NCBI RefSeq assembly: GCF_000936425.1
Contig: NZ_AVFK01000044.1
Coordinates: 1 to 51,608, forward strand
Reading direction: 5' to 3'
DNA length: 51,608 bases
From: Skermanella aerolata KACC 11604
Lineage (GTDB): Bacteria; Pseudomonadota; Alphaproteobacteria; Azospirillales; Azospirillaceae
Shown piece after piece: positions 32,300-41,335 of this stretch. The notes under the pieces are model-generated. The model was not told the origin of the DNA and did no database searches. It saw only the letters and a list, made by a program, of their open reading frames with translations. The translations under genes were made by a program, and so were the position numbers. Position 1 is the stretch's first letter. The number at the start of each line of letters is the position of its first letter.

Positions 32300-33256
32300 A
32301 TGTTCCGGAAGTTCGTCTATCTGATGGCGCTGGCCAGCGAGCGCCATTTCGGCCGCGCTGCCGCCGCATGCCATGTCTCGCAGCCGACGCTGTCCAACGC
32401 GATCCGCCAGCTCGAGGAGGAGCTTCAGGTCCCGATCGTCGAGCGTGGCCAGAAGTTCCAGGGATTCACGCCCGAAGGACAGAAGGTCCTGGAATACGCC
32501 CGCCGCATCCTGGCGGAGCGCGACGGCCTGCATCAGGAACTGGGCGCCCTGACGACAGGCCTGACCGGGAGGCTCCGGATCGGCGCGATCCCGACGGCGC
32601 TGCCGGTGGTGCCTCACCTGCTGGTGCCGTTCCGCGCAAAGTACCCGCAGATCCAAGTGTCGATCATGTCGCTCAGCTCGCGCGAGATCCAGCGCGAGCT
32701 TGACGATTTCGAACTCGACGCTGGCGTCACCTATCTGGACAACGAACCGCTGAGCCATGTCCGGATGGTGCCGCTCTATACGGAACGCTACTTCCTGCTG
32801 ACCCGCCGGGGCACTCCCGGGTTTGAAGGCCGGACCCGCGCGACCTGGGCCGAGGCGTCCGACCTGCCGCTGTGCCAACTGACCCCCGACATGCAGAACC
32901 GCCGCATCGCCGACGCCGCCTTTCGCATGGCTGGGCGAACGGTGACGCCGGCGATCGAGACCAACTCGATGACCAGCCTGTTCACCCATGTCCGTCTGGA
33001 TCTGTGCTCCAGCATCGTGGCGAGCCAGCTCCTCACGATCATGCCGCCCGACCCCGACCTGATGGCGCTGCCGCTGGTTTCGCCCGAGTTGGCCTATACC
33101 GTAGGCCTGGTCTTCGCCGACCGCGACCCGCCTGCGCCCCTGGCGCAGGCGCTGGCGGTGATCGCCGCGCGGGGAGCGGTCGGCGACGCAATCGCAGGTT
33201 CTACGCGGGAGGTGCTAGGGCGGCTGGGGATCGAGCCTGGCGCTGTCAGACCATAG
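32300..33256 (+). CDS. LysR-family regulator (probably of formate dehydrogenase)
   Basis: This is a 318-residue LysR regulator. The winged helix opens MFRKFVYLMALASERHFGRA, then AACHVSQPTLSNAIRQLEEE. The effector domain begins at GRLRIGAIPTALPVVPHLLV. LysR regulators of this kind, starting FRKFVYLMALA, are known to precede fds formate dehydrogenase operons in Rhizobiales and Rhodospirillales. Here the fds operon begins about 720 bases downstream in the same direction, with one minus-strand small gene between. It is 28 bases behind the GntR gene and may be cotranscribed with it. Formate as the inducer is an inference. Confidence 0.88.
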   Translation: MFRKFVYLMALASERHFGRAAAACHVSQPTLSNAIRQLEEELQVPIVERGQKFQGFTPEGQKVLEYARRILAERDGLHQELGALTTGLTGRLRIGAIPTALPVVPHLLVPFRAKYPQIQVSIMSLSSREIQRELDDFELDAGVTYLDNEPLSHVRMVPLYTERYFLLTRRGTPGFEGRTRATWAEASDLPLCQLTPDMQNRRIADAAFRMAGRTVTPAIETNSMTSLFTHVRLDLCSSIVASQLLTIMPPDPDLMALPLVSPELAYTVGLVFADRDPPAPLAQALAVIAARGAVGDAIAGSTREVLGRLGIEPGAVRP

Positions 33257-33292
33257 TGCTTAACTACCTGTTCAAAGCCGCTGCGTTATTGA

Positions 33293-33586
33293 TCAAACCC
33301 TGCGACCGTCGTCGAGTTTATTGCAAGCTTGACCCTTGTTCCATTTGAACAGGACGATCTGATCGCCTCTCCGGGCCGAAATTCTCACGACGCTTACAAG
33401 AAGGATGATCATTCCGAATATACCCAGCAGCAAAGATATGACGAGATGATGTAAATTGATCTCTTTCTTATAGTTTCCGTCAAGCGCACACAGCATCATC
33501 GCTCCAAGAAATCCTGGAAAATACCAGAATATCAGAACACCATACCAATCTATACCTAAATCGCGCAATAAAGATGTATTTTCCAT
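33293..33586 (-). CDS. Small membrane protein, unknown
   Basis: This is a 97-residue frame starting MENTSLLRDLGIDWYGVLIF. It has two hydrophobic helices (VLIFWYFPGFLGAMML and HHLVISLLLGIFGMIILLVS) and a basic tail. Codon use is AT-richer than its neighbours. It lies opposite to the flanking genes in an otherwise non-coding stretch, between the LysR gene and fdsG. Recognised family: none. It may be a recently acquired small gene; translation is unproven. Confidence 0.5.
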   Translation of the reverse strand: MENTSLLRDLGIDWYGVLIFWYFPGFLGAMMLCALDGNYKKEINLHHLVISLLLGIFGMIILLVSVVRISARRGDQIVLFKWNKGQACNKLDDGRRV

Positions 33587-33972
33587 TTTTTCGGTCTTCC
33601 GTCTTAACAAAACTGTTTGTTTTATAAGGATCAAGATTTGAAAAGCGCTTCGGCCTTAACAGAAATTGTGAAATATGAAGTTACAATGTTAAGGAAGTCT
33701 TTCCATCCCTTCCGTGCACACTTATGCATGAAAAATGAATATTAAAACGGGATTTTTTTCCGATTCAGCAACCCAGAATACCGAAGCCTGTTCCGCTTCC
33801 CCAGGGTATCGCAGGCTGCACAAAGCATCTTCAGGCCATGATAGCCAAACCCTATCACCTCATCAGAATTTGAAATTTGCCAGCTAGCCCCGATCTCCCT
33901 CATCCTCCCCTCCAAGCTTAAGAAATAAAAGATACCAGCAGCAGCGGCGGTAAGCCGCGCGGGAGGAACGGG
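33587..33972. promoter_or_regulatory. Upstream region of the fds operon
   Basis: These 386 bases are AT-rich and lack good coding frames. They should hold the fdsG promoter and the LysR binding site. A-tracts and T-tracts occur around 33690-33770. I could not identify a convincing T-N11-A site by eye. The fdsG ribosome site GGGAGGAACGGG is visible just before 33973. Confidence 0.5.
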
Positions 33973-34443
33973 ATGGCGGCGCATACGCCTTGGCAGCGTA
34001 ATCGGGCGCTGGCGATTGTCGAAAGCTATCGGGGCCAGCGTGGCACTCTGCTCCCGATCCTGCACGACCTTCAGCATGAATTCGGCTTTATCAATGACGA
34101 AGCGGTGCCGGTGCTGGCGCAGGCGCTCAACCTGTCGCGCGCCGAGGTGCATGGCGTCATCAGCTTCTATCACGACTTCAAGCGCCAGCCGCAGGGACGT
34201 ACCGTCGTCAAGCTGTGCCGCGCCGAAGCCTGTCAGTCAGTCGGGGCCAACCGGCTGGTGGCCCATGCGGAGCGCCGGCTTGGCGTGACGATGGGTGGGA
34301 CCAGCGCCGATGGTTCCGTGACGCTGGAGGGCGTCTTTTGCCTGGGCAATTGCGCGCTGGGGCCAGCGGTGATGGTCGATGACCAGCTTCACGGGCGGGT
34401 CGATACGGTGCGGTTCGACAGCATCGCGGGAGACATCCGATGA
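33973..34443 (+). CDS. fdsG: NAD-dependent formate dehydrogenase gamma subunit
   Basis: This is a 156-residue NuoE/HoxE-like [2Fe-2S] protein. The N-terminal helical part (LLPILHDLQHEFGFINDEAV, then AEVHGVISFYHDF) is followed by the cluster ligands in CRAEACQSVGAN and CLGNCALGPAVMVD. The gamma subunit channels electrons between clusters in the soluble formate dehydrogenase. The stop overlaps the fdsB ATG by four bases. Start at 33973 has a clear GGAGG. Confidence 0.95.
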   Translation: MAAHTPWQRNRALAIVESYRGQRGTLLPILHDLQHEFGFINDEAVPVLAQALNLSRAEVHGVISFYHDFKRQPQGRTVVKLCRAEACQSVGANRLVAHAERRLGVTMGGTSADGSVTLEGVFCLGNCALGPAVMVDDQLHGRVDTVRFDSIAGDIR

Positions 34444-36020
34444 CCGAGGCGATGACGGCGGAACAGATCACCCTCTACGTTCCGCGCGACGCCGCCGCCC
34501 TGTCCATGGGTGCCGACAAGGTCGCGGCCATGCTTCGGATAGAGGCGGACAGGCGCGGCGTCGATGTCAGGATCGTCCGCAACGGCTCGCATGGCATGCT
34601 CTGGCTGGAGCCACTGGTCGAAGTCGCAACCCCGCTCGGGCGGATGGCCTATGGGCCGGTGACTCCGGACGACGTGGCCGGTCTGTTCGACGCCGGTTTT
34701 CTGGAGGGGATGGCGCACCCGCTCTGTCATGGACTGACGCTGGAAATACCGTACCTGAAGAACCAGGAGCGCCTGACCTTCGCACGCTGCGGCATCGTCG
34801 ATCCCGTCTCGGTCGAGGACTACCGCAATCACGGCGGCTTTGCCGGGCTGGAGCGGGCGCTGACCATGACTTCCGCCGAGATCATTGCGGAAGTCACGGA
34901 GTCCGGCCTGCGCGGACGCGGCGGCGCCGGGTTTCCGACGGGGATCAAGTGGAAGACCGTCGGCGATGCCGTCGCGGACGAGAAGTTCATCTGCTGCAAT
35001 GCCGACGAGGGCGACAGCGGCACCTTCGCCGACCGCATGATCATGGAGGGCGATCCGTTCATCCTGGTCGAAGGCATGACCATCGCGGCCATCGCGGTCG
35101 GAGCGAAGCAGGGTTACATCTATATCCGCTCCGAATACCCGCACGCCGTCGCCACCATGCGCGAGGCGATCCGGCTGGCCTATCAGCAGAAATGGCTGGG
35201 CCATGGGATTCACGGTTCCACCCACAGCTTCGACCTGGAAGTCCGGGTCGGCGCCGGCGCATATATCTGCGGCGAGGAAACTTCCATGCTGGAAAGCCTG
35301 GAAGGCAAGCGCGGCACGGTCCGCGCCAAGCCGCCGCTGCCGGCGCTGGAAGGGTTGTTCGGCAAGCCGACCGTCGTCAACAATGTCCTGTCGCTGACGT
35401 CGGTGCCGGTAATCCTGGCGCGCGGGGCCAAGTATTATAAGGACTTCGGCGTCGGGCGGTCGCGCGGCACCCAGCCGTTCCAGCTCGGCGGCAATATCCG
35501 GCACGGCGGCATCGTGGAGAAGGCGTTCGGCATCACGCTTCACGAGTTGCTGTACAACTTCGGCGGCGGCTCCGCTTCCGGCCGTCCGATCCGGGCGGTG
35601 CAGGTCGGCGGCCCGTTGGGCGCTTACCTGCCGCCCGAGCATTTCGATACGCCCAAGGACTATGAAGCCTTCGCCGCGCGCGAAGCGATGGTCGGGCACG
35701 GCGGCATCGTTGTGTTCGACGACACCGTCGATATGGCGCATCAGGCCCGCTTCGCGATGGAGTTCTGTGCCGCCGAGTCCTGCGGCAAATGCACCCCCTG
35801 CCGGATCGGTGCCGTTCGCGGCGTCGAGATCATGGACCGCATCCTCGCGGGAACCGCCCCCGCCGACAAGCAGCTCACCCTGCTGGAAGACCTCTGCGAG
35901 GTCATGGCCGACGGGTCGCTCTGCGCCATGGGCGGGCTGACGCCGATGCCGGTCCGAAGTGCGATCAAACACTTTCCCGAAGACTTTCACCGTCCCGCCG
36001 CAGCTATCGCTGCCGAATAA
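34440..36020 (+). CDS. fdsB: NAD-dependent formate dehydrogenase beta subunit
   Basis: This is a 526-residue NuoF-like diaphorase. It has a thioredoxin-like N-terminal domain, then the FMN/NADH-binding region GRGGAGFPTGIKWKTVG (residues 159-175), ICCNADEGDSGTFADR and ICGEETSMLESLEGKRG. The [4Fe-4S] motif ESCGKCTPCRIG is near residues 446-457, with a fourth Cys in DGSLCAMGG. This subunit passes electrons from formate to NAD+. The ATG overlaps fdsG and the gene is followed 23 bases later by fdsA. Confidence 0.96.
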   Translation: MTEAMTAEQITLYVPRDAAALSMGADKVAAMLRIEADRRGVDVRIVRNGSHGMLWLEPLVEVATPLGRMAYGPVTPDDVAGLFDAGFLEGMAHPLCHGLTLEIPYLKNQERLTFARCGIVDPVSVEDYRNHGGFAGLERALTMTSAEIIAEVTESGLRGRGGAGFPTGIKWKTVGDAVADEKFICCNADEGDSGTFADRMIMEGDPFILVEGMTIAAIAVGAKQGYIYIRSEYPHAVATMREAIRLAYQQKWLGHGIHGSTHSFDLEVRVGAGAYICGEETSMLESLEGKRGTVRAKPPLPALEGLFGKPTVVNNVLSLTSVPVILARGAKYYKDFGVGRSRGTQPFQLGGNIRHGGIVEKAFGITLHELLYNFGGGSASGRPIRAVQVGGPLGAYLPPEHFDTPKDYEAFAAREAMVGHGGIVVFDDTVDMAHQARFAMEFCAAESCGKCTPCRIGAVRGVEIMDRILAGTAPADKQLTLLEDLCEVMADGSLCAMGGLTPMPVRSAIKHFPEDFHRPAAAIAAE

Positions 36021-36043
36021 ACCCATTGCGGAGATCCACAGAC

Positions 36044-38896
36044 ATGGCGTCGATCAAGCAAATGGACTACGGCACGCCGGAGCGCGTGTCGGACACTCAA
36101 GTCACCCTCGACATCGACGGCCGCGTCGTCATGGTGCCGGCCGGCACCTCGATCATGCGGGCAGCGGCCGAAGCCGGCATCAATGTCCCCAAGCTGTGCG
36201 CCACCGACAGCATTGAAGCCTTCGGCTCCTGCCGCCTGTGCATGGTCGAGGTCGAGGGGCGGAAGGGCACGCCGGCCTCCTGCACCACGCCCGTCATGCC
36301 CGGCATGAAGGTGAAGACCCAGACGTCGCGGCTGGAGAAGCTACGGCGCGGCGTGATGGAGCTTTACATCTCCGACCACCCGCTGGACTGCCTGACCTGC
36401 CCGACCAACGGCGACTGCGAGCTTCAGGACATGGCCGGGGTGGTCGGGTTGCGGCAGGTCCGCTACGGATTTGACGGCGCCAACCACCTGAAGGCGGAAA
36501 AGGACGAGAGCAACCCGTACTTCACCTTCGACCCCAGCAAATGCATCGCCTGCTCCCGCTGCGTCCGGGCCTGCGCCGAGACGCAGGGTACCTTCGCGCT
36601 GACCATTGCGGGTCGGGGCTTCGACAGCATCGTATCCGCCGGCGCTGAAGAGTCTTTCATGGACAGCGAGTGCGTGTCGTGCGGTGCCTGTGTCCAGGCC
36701 TGCCCGACCGCAACGCTGATGGAAAAGTCGGTGATCGAGCACGGTATGCCGGAACACGCCGTCCAGACCACCTGCGCCTATTGCGGCGTCGGCTGCTCGT
36801 TCCGCGCCGAGATGCAGGGCGACACGGTCGTCCGCATGGTGCCGGACAAGGAAGGCGGCGCCAACGAGGGGCATTCCTGCGTCAAGGGGCGCTTCGCCTG
36901 GGGCTACGCCACGCACCAGGACCGCATCTACAAGCCGATGATCCGGGAAAGGATCACCGATCCGTGGCGCGAAGTGTCGTGGGAAGACGCGATCGGCTAC
37001 GCCGCCCAGCGGCTGCGCGCGGTGCAGGCGAAATACGGCAACGGCTCGATCGGCGGCATCACCTCGTCCCGTTGCACCAACGAGGAAGTCTTCGTCGTCC
37101 AGAAGATGGTCCGGGCCGCTTTCGGCAATAACAACGTCGATACTTGCGCCCGCGTTTGCCATTCCCCGACCGGCTACGGGCTGAAGCAGACCTTCGGCAC
37201 CTCCGCCGGCACCCAGGACTTCGCCAGCGTCGACGATACCGACGTGATGCTGCTGATCGGCGCCAACCCGACCGACGGGCATCCCGTCTTCGGATCGCGG
37301 ATGAAGAAGCGACTGCGCCAGGGCGCCAAGCTGATCGTGATGGACCCGCGCCGGATCGACCTGGTGAAAAGCCCACACGTCAAGGCCGCCCATCACCTGC
37401 AATTGCGCCCTGGCGCCAACGTCGCCGCCGTCAATGCCCTTGCCCATGTCATCGTGACCGAAGGGCTGGTCGATGAGGCCTTCGTCGCCGAGCGGTGCGA
37501 CCCGGTCGAGTTCGACCGCTGGCGCGCCTTTATCGCCGAGCCGCGCAACAGCCCGGAAGTGACCGAACCGCTCACCGGCATCCCGGCGTCGGAGATGCGA
37601 GCCGCAGCGCGGCTCTACGCCACTGGCGGCAATGGCGCGATCTATTACGGCCTGGGCGTCACCGAGCACAGCCAGGGCTCGACCATGGTCATGGGCATGG
37701 CGAACCTTGCGATGGCGACCGGCAACATCGGGCGGCGGGGAGTCGGCGTCAACCCGCTGCGCGGCCAGAACAACGTGCAGGGTTCGTGCGACATGGGGTC
37801 GTTCCCGCACGAGCTTTCCGGCTATCGGCACGTGTCCGACGACGCGGTCCGCAGCGTGTTCGAGGAAGTCTGGCAGGCGGCCCTGGACCCGGAACCGGGC
37901 CTGCGCATCCCCAACATGTTCGACGCGGCGACGCACGGCACCTTCAAGGGCCTGTTCGTCCAGGGCGAGGACATCGCGCAGTCCGACCCCAATACCCACC
38001 ATGTCACGTCGGCGCTGGAAGCGATGGAATGCGTCATCGTCCAGGACCTGTTCCTGAACGAGACGGCGACCTTCGCCCATATCTTCTTCCCCGGCACCTC
38101 GTTCCTGGAGAAGGACGGCACCTTCACCAACGCCGAACGCCGGATTAACCGGGTGCGGCAGGTGATGGCGCCGAAGACCGGCAAGGCGGAATGGCAGGTG
38201 ATCTGCGATCTGGTCACCGCCATGGGCTACCCGATGCACTACGACAATGCCTCGCAGATCATGGACGAGATCGCCCGGCTGACCCCGACCTTCCGGGGCG
38301 TCAGCTTCGAGAAGCTGGACCGGCTGGGTAGCGTGCAGTGGCCGTGCAACGACGCGGCACCGGAGGGGACACCGCTGATGCATGTCGATGGCTTCATCCG
38401 GGGCAAGGGCCGCTTCATGATAACGGAGTTCGTGCCGACCGAGGAACGCACCTCCCGCTACTTCCCGCTGATCCTGACGACCGGCCGCATTCTGAGCCAC
38501 TACAATGTCGGCGCGCAGACGCGGCGGACCGCCAACGTGGCGTGGCACCCGGAGGATATCCTGGAGGTCCATCCCCACGATGCGGAGGAACGGGGCTTAC
38601 GCGACGGCGATCTGGTGTCGCTGGCCAGCCGCGTCGGCGGCACGACCCTGCGGGCGAAGATTTCCGACCGGATGCCGCAGGGTGTCGTCTACACGACTTT
38701 CCACCATCCCGTGACCGGGGCCAATGTGGTGACGACCGAGCATTCGGACTGGGCGACCAACTGCCCGGAATACAAGGTGACCGCCGTGCAGGTGACCCGC
38801 AGCAACCAGCCGTCGGACTGGCAGGTCCAGTACGAGAGCGACGGCATCCAGCGCCGGCAGATCGCGCCGGCTTCTCCCCCGCAGGCGGCGGAATAA
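36044..38896 (+). CDS. fdsA: NAD-dependent formate dehydrogenase alpha subunit (molybdenum)
   Basis: This 950-residue catalytic subunit oxidises formate to CO2 at a bis-MGD molybdenum centre. The N-terminal [2Fe-2S] domain uses Cys52, 63, 66 and 80. A His/Cys cluster domain follows (DHPLDCLTCPTNGDCELQ), then two ferredoxin-like clusters (CIACSRCVRAC near 167-177 and CVSCGACVQAC near 210-220). The MGD domain begins at CAYCGVGCSF. The metal ligand is Cys279 in HSCVKGRF, not selenocysteine. The C-terminal half has the MGD-binding pattern GRILSHYNVGAQTRRTA. The layout matches FdsA of Rhodobacter and Cupriavidus. Start at 36044 is preceded by GCGGAGATC. Confidence 0.97.
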   Translation: MASIKQMDYGTPERVSDTQVTLDIDGRVVMVPAGTSIMRAAAEAGINVPKLCATDSIEAFGSCRLCMVEVEGRKGTPASCTTPVMPGMKVKTQTSRLEKLRRGVMELYISDHPLDCLTCPTNGDCELQDMAGVVGLRQVRYGFDGANHLKAEKDESNPYFTFDPSKCIACSRCVRACAETQGTFALTIAGRGFDSIVSAGAEESFMDSECVSCGACVQACPTATLMEKSVIEHGMPEHAVQTTCAYCGVGCSFRAEMQGDTVVRMVPDKEGGANEGHSCVKGRFAWGYATHQDRIYKPMIRERITDPWREVSWEDAIGYAAQRLRAVQAKYGNGSIGGITSSRCTNEEVFVVQKMVRAAFGNNNVDTCARVCHSPTGYGLKQTFGTSAGTQDFASVDDTDVMLLIGANPTDGHPVFGSRMKKRLRQGAKLIVMDPRRIDLVKSPHVKAAHHLQLRPGANVAAVNALAHVIVTEGLVDEAFVAERCDPVEFDRWRAFIAEPRNSPEVTEPLTGIPASEMRAAARLYATGGNGAIYYGLGVTEHSQGSTMVMGMANLAMATGNIGRRGVGVNPLRGQNNVQGSCDMGSFPHELSGYRHVSDDAVRSVFEEVWQAALDPEPGLRIPNMFDAATHGTFKGLFVQGEDIAQSDPNTHHVTSALEAMECVIVQDLFLNETATFAHIFFPGTSFLEKDGTFTNAERRINRVRQVMAPKTGKAEWQVICDLVTAMGYPMHYDNASQIMDEIARLTPTFRGVSFEKLDRLGSVQWPCNDAAPEGTPLMHVDGFIRGKGRFMITEFVPTEERTSRYFPLILTTGRILSHYNVGAQTRRTANVAWHPEDILEVHPHDAEERGLRDGDLVSLASRVGGTTLRAKISDRMPQGVVYTTFHHPVTGANVVTTEHSDWATNCPEYKVTAVQVTRSNQPSDWQVQYESDGIQRRQIAPASPPQAAE

Positions 38897-38898
38897 GC

Positions 38899-39690
38899 AT
38901 GATGGCCTCGGTTCTCTGTTCTACGGTCGCGACCGGGACTGGCTTCGCTGCCGGTATCCGGCGGATCGACCCGGTCATGTGGCAGGTTCCGGAGGAGGTG
39001 CCGGTGGCCCTCCTCTACAATGGCCGGTCGCATGCCGTGATGATGGCGACGCCTGCCGATCTGGAAGACTTCGCGGTCGGCTTCACCCTGGGCGAGGAGA
39101 TCCTGGACGCCTTCACGGATATCGAAGGCGTTGCGGTGGAGCCGCAGTCCGGCGGCATTGCCGTCGATATGGCGGTGGACAAGATGCTGATGGCGCGGCG
39201 GGCGCTGCGCAAACGGTCGATGGAAGGCCGCTCCGGCTGCGGGCTGTGCGGGGCGGAGAGCCTGGAAGGCGTGGTCCGGAAACCGCGCCCGGTGCGGGCC
39301 GGGTTCGTGCCGAACCCGGCGGCGGTGCAGGCGGCGTTTGCGGAGTTGCCGGCGTTCCAGGCGATGAACCGGGCGAACCGCTCGGTCCATGCCGCCGCGT
39401 GGTGCGACGCGGAGGGAAATATCCTGCTGGCCCGCGAGGATGTCGGACGGCACAACGCGCTGGACAAGATGATCGGCGCGGTGATCCGGGGCGGGCTGTC
39501 GCCATCAGACGGCTTCGCGATCATGACCAGCCGGTGCAGCTTCGAACTGGTGCAGAAGGCGGCCGCCGTCGGCGTCCCGCTACTGGCGACGATGTCGGCG
39601 CCGACATCGCTGGCCCTGGACCTGGCGCGGCAGGCCGGCATGACGCTGGGCGCGATGTCTCGCGCCGAGAGCATCGTGTTGTTTCACTGA
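38899..39690 (+). CDS. fdhD: FdhD sulfurtransferase for formate dehydrogenase
   Basis: FdhD carries sulfur from a cysteine desulfurase to the molybdenum cofactor of formate dehydrogenase, and without it the enzyme is inactive. This copy has 263 residues. The CxxC motif is in SGCGLCGAESLEG (about residues 112-124). Family blocks VALLYNGRSHAVMMATPADL, FAVGFTLGEEIL, AREDVGRHNALDKMIG and TSRCSFELVQKAA are all present. It starts two bases after the fdsA stop and is followed 14 bases later by fdsD, so it belongs to the operon. Start could be either of two adjacent ATGs. Confidence 0.95.
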   Translation: MMASVLCSTVATGTGFAAGIRRIDPVMWQVPEEVPVALLYNGRSHAVMMATPADLEDFAVGFTLGEEILDAFTDIEGVAVEPQSGGIAVDMAVDKMLMARRALRKRSMEGRSGCGLCGAESLEGVVRKPRPVRAGFVPNPAAVQAAFAELPAFQAMNRANRSVHAAAWCDAEGNILLAREDVGRHNALDKMIGAVIRGGLSPSDGFAIMTSRCSFELVQKAAAVGVPLLATMSAPTSLALDLARQAGMTLGAMSRAESIVLFH

Positions 39691-39704
39691 GGGGCACCAT
39701 AATC

Positions 39705-39941
39705 ATGAAATCGACCGACATGATCCGCATGGCGAACCAGATCGCCACCTACTTCAAGTCGTACCCGCACGATGAAGCGGTTGCCGAGACGGCCGGCCAC
39801 ATCAAGAGCTTCTGGGACCCGCGCATGCGCGACGCGCTCTACGCCCATGTCGGCAGCGGCGGCAGCGGCCTGGACGATCTGGTGCGGGAGGCGGTGGCGG
39901 TGCTGAAGCGCGGTTCGGCCGAAGGACAGGCTATTCGGTAG
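39705..39941 (+). CDS. fdsD: Formate dehydrogenase delta subunit
   Basis: This is a 78-residue protein beginning MKSTDMIRMANQIATYFKSY, with PHDEAVAETAGHIKSFWDPR and LDDLVREAVAVLKRG. This is FdsD, the small subunit associated with maturation and stability of the soluble formate dehydrogenase. It lies last in the operon fdsG-fdsB-fdsA-fdhD-fdsD, a common order in alphaproteobacteria. No intrinsic terminator is visible in the 100 bases after it. Confidence 0.93.
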   Translation: MKSTDMIRMANQIATYFKSYPHDEAVAETAGHIKSFWDPRMRDALYAHVGSGGSGLDDLVREAVAVLKRGSAEGQAIR

Positions 39942-40040
39942 GATGGCTTCGACATGGAATGCGTCAACTTTCCTGCATCGGCAGAACATGAACGAAGCGC
40001 CCGAGGCCCGTCCATGATGGTCGCAGGTCTCAAACATCCA

Positions 40041-40613
40041 TCATTTCAATGTGTTGAGGAATGCCATCGCAGCATTGTGAACATGAGGGCTGGGAAGGGT
40101 ATCGGCAAGCAACTGCTTGACCACAGCAATATCAAGCGGCTTCGCTTGATGACAGGCACGAATGAAATCTTTGTCTTTCTCGCGCAGCGGATGGAGTTTT
40201 GACACGATCAAGTCGTTCGTTGCAGGCGCTATGGCACTCACCATTCGGCCGTAGCTATGAACCGCCCTGCTCACAGCGCGTTCTCGCCATCCAGGAGGCA
40301 GGCGCGCGGTCGTCTCATCTACGCCATCGATATAGAAACCATGTGCGGTGTGAAAATCTGACAGATACCCGAACAACACACTGATTTCCTCGGACGCTTC
40401 GGCGTCAGGGTGCATTGCCTCCCATTCTCTGGCATTGCAGGGATAGGCGTCAATCTCGACCGAAGTTCGCATAAGTGCAGGGGCATCGGGCCAGCCGACG
40501 AGGATTGCCTGACTCCCGATGATTATCGTCGTGTCGGTATTGAAATACTCGCAGAGCGCCCGGACAGCGCGATCAAGATCCGCTACCGTGCGGATAACAG
40601 TGCTTTCCGCCAC
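40041..40613 (-). CDS. DUF6036-like nucleotidyltransferase (toxin candidate)
   Basis: This is a 190-residue protein with a minimal nucleotidyltransferase core: GSQAILVGWPDAP (residues 33-45), then the metal-binding SVEIDAYP (52-59). Further on comes LIVSKLHPLREKDKDFIRAC (near residues 134-153), the usual basic segment of AbiEii/MenT-like enzymes. Related proteins act as toxins that modify tRNA or as phage-exclusion effectors. Its start overlaps the end of the upstream gene by 31 bases, as expected for a toxin-antitoxin pair. The gene lies directly behind the fds operon on the opposite strand. Which partner is toxic is inferred, not shown. Confidence 0.7.
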   Translation of the reverse strand: MAESTVIRTVADLDRAVRALCEYFNTDTTIIIGSQAILVGWPDAPALMRTSVEIDAYPCNAREWEAMHPDAEASEEISVLFGYLSDFHTAHGFYIDGVDETTARLPPGWRERAVSRAVHSYGRMVSAIAPATNDLIVSKLHPLREKDKDFIRACHQAKPLDIAVVKQLLADTLPSPHVHNAAMAFLNTLK

Positions 40614-40912
40614 ATGCGCCTCCGTATGGCTTCATCGCCAATTCTCAGCCGCTCTACATGTGGAAATGGTGAACTGAGGCGTAGGCGGGTCGCATCTTGT
40701 GAGCGGGAACCAATAAGCCGGCAAATGTGATCGGGTGGTTGCGACAGCAGCGAGTCCCATTCGCCGACGAAGGTCCTTCGCTCCGGCTCCTCCTGCCACT
40801 GCGCCACTACCTTGCGTGCATCCTCGATCAGGCTGGCATCACGCGCAAGCCGCCGCACTACCAAGCGGTGATACATCAGCTTCAGCCGGTCGTTGACGAT
40901 CTCGCGGTGCAT
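40583..40912 (-). CDS. Partner of nucleotidyltransferase (antitoxin candidate)
   Basis: This is a 109-residue helical, basic protein beginning MHREIVNDRLKLMYHRLVVR. It has LIEDARKVVAQWQEEPERRT in the middle and an arginine-rich end. It lies immediately upstream of, and overlaps, the nucleotidyltransferase gene, as do antitoxins of similar systems. No DNA-binding fold is obvious. A short downstream stretch encodes WDSLLSQPPDHICRLIGSRS, which looks like a conserved block. The call as antitoxin is by position. Confidence 0.55.
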   Translation of the reverse strand: MHREIVNDRLKLMYHRLVVRRLARDASLIEDARKVVAQWQEEPERRTFVGEWDSLLSQPPDHICRLIGSRSQDATRLRLSSPFPHVERLRIGDEAIRRRMWRKALLSAR

Positions 40913-41034
40913 AGCGGCCTCCTATCCTAAATTAGGTCGAAGGCGGATTTTACGCAAGAATGCGTGAGCGCGGATAACGCCGCAACATGTCGTGCAACTG
41001 TGTCGGCAAGACGACGCGGTTGGGGTGCAAGGCG
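40913..41034. other. Short non-coding spacer before degraded transporter remnant
   Basis: No gene or hairpin found. Together with 41124-41335 it makes up about 330 non-coding bases around the remnant described at 41035. Confidence 0.35.
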
Positions 41035-41123
41035 TCACCTCCCCCGCGTCGGTAGAACCATGAACGACATCCCGGCCCCGATCAGCACCAGCGCTCCGGC
41101 GACGATTTCCTGATAGGCCAGCG
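41035..41123 (-). pseudogene. Remnant of an EamA/DMT-type transporter
   Basis: Read on the minus strand after an in-frame stop, the DNA encodes PLAYQEIVAGALVLIGAGMS and then FMVLPTRGR before a TGA. A hydrophobic helix with AL-LIGAG near the end is how DMT permeases finish. Only about 29 codons survive and no upstream part is present, so this is a relic of a deleted gene. The match is short. Confidence 0.35.
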
Positions 41124-41335
41124 GTCAAGTAATGGGCAGAGCTGGAGTGGGCGCGTTTTCCTGACGCGCGATCAACCGCCCTGATTCTTGGAGTCAAAAG
41201 CCCCGCCGCTGCAAAGCGCCCCGGATTTCTTGGCGTTCTGGCTGCCGCCCGTATATCCCTTCGGTCGGCTGTCGTCTTTACGTGAAGGCCCGATAAGACC
41301 GAAGCGTTTGGTAAGCCGACACGAGAGGAGGACTT

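Noticed and set aside
34389-36026. Minus-strand frame of 545 codons over fdsB
   Set aside because: Antisense shadow of a clearly identified formate dehydrogenase subunit; composition is not protein-like.
36878-36884. Selenocysteine codon in formate dehydrogenase
   Set aside because: The metal-binding position is encoded by TGC (Cys279 in HSCVKG); there is no in-frame TGA and no SECIS-like need.
36341-38578. Minus-strand frame of 745 codons over fdsA
   Set aside because: Shadow of the conserved catalytic subunit; no family motifs.
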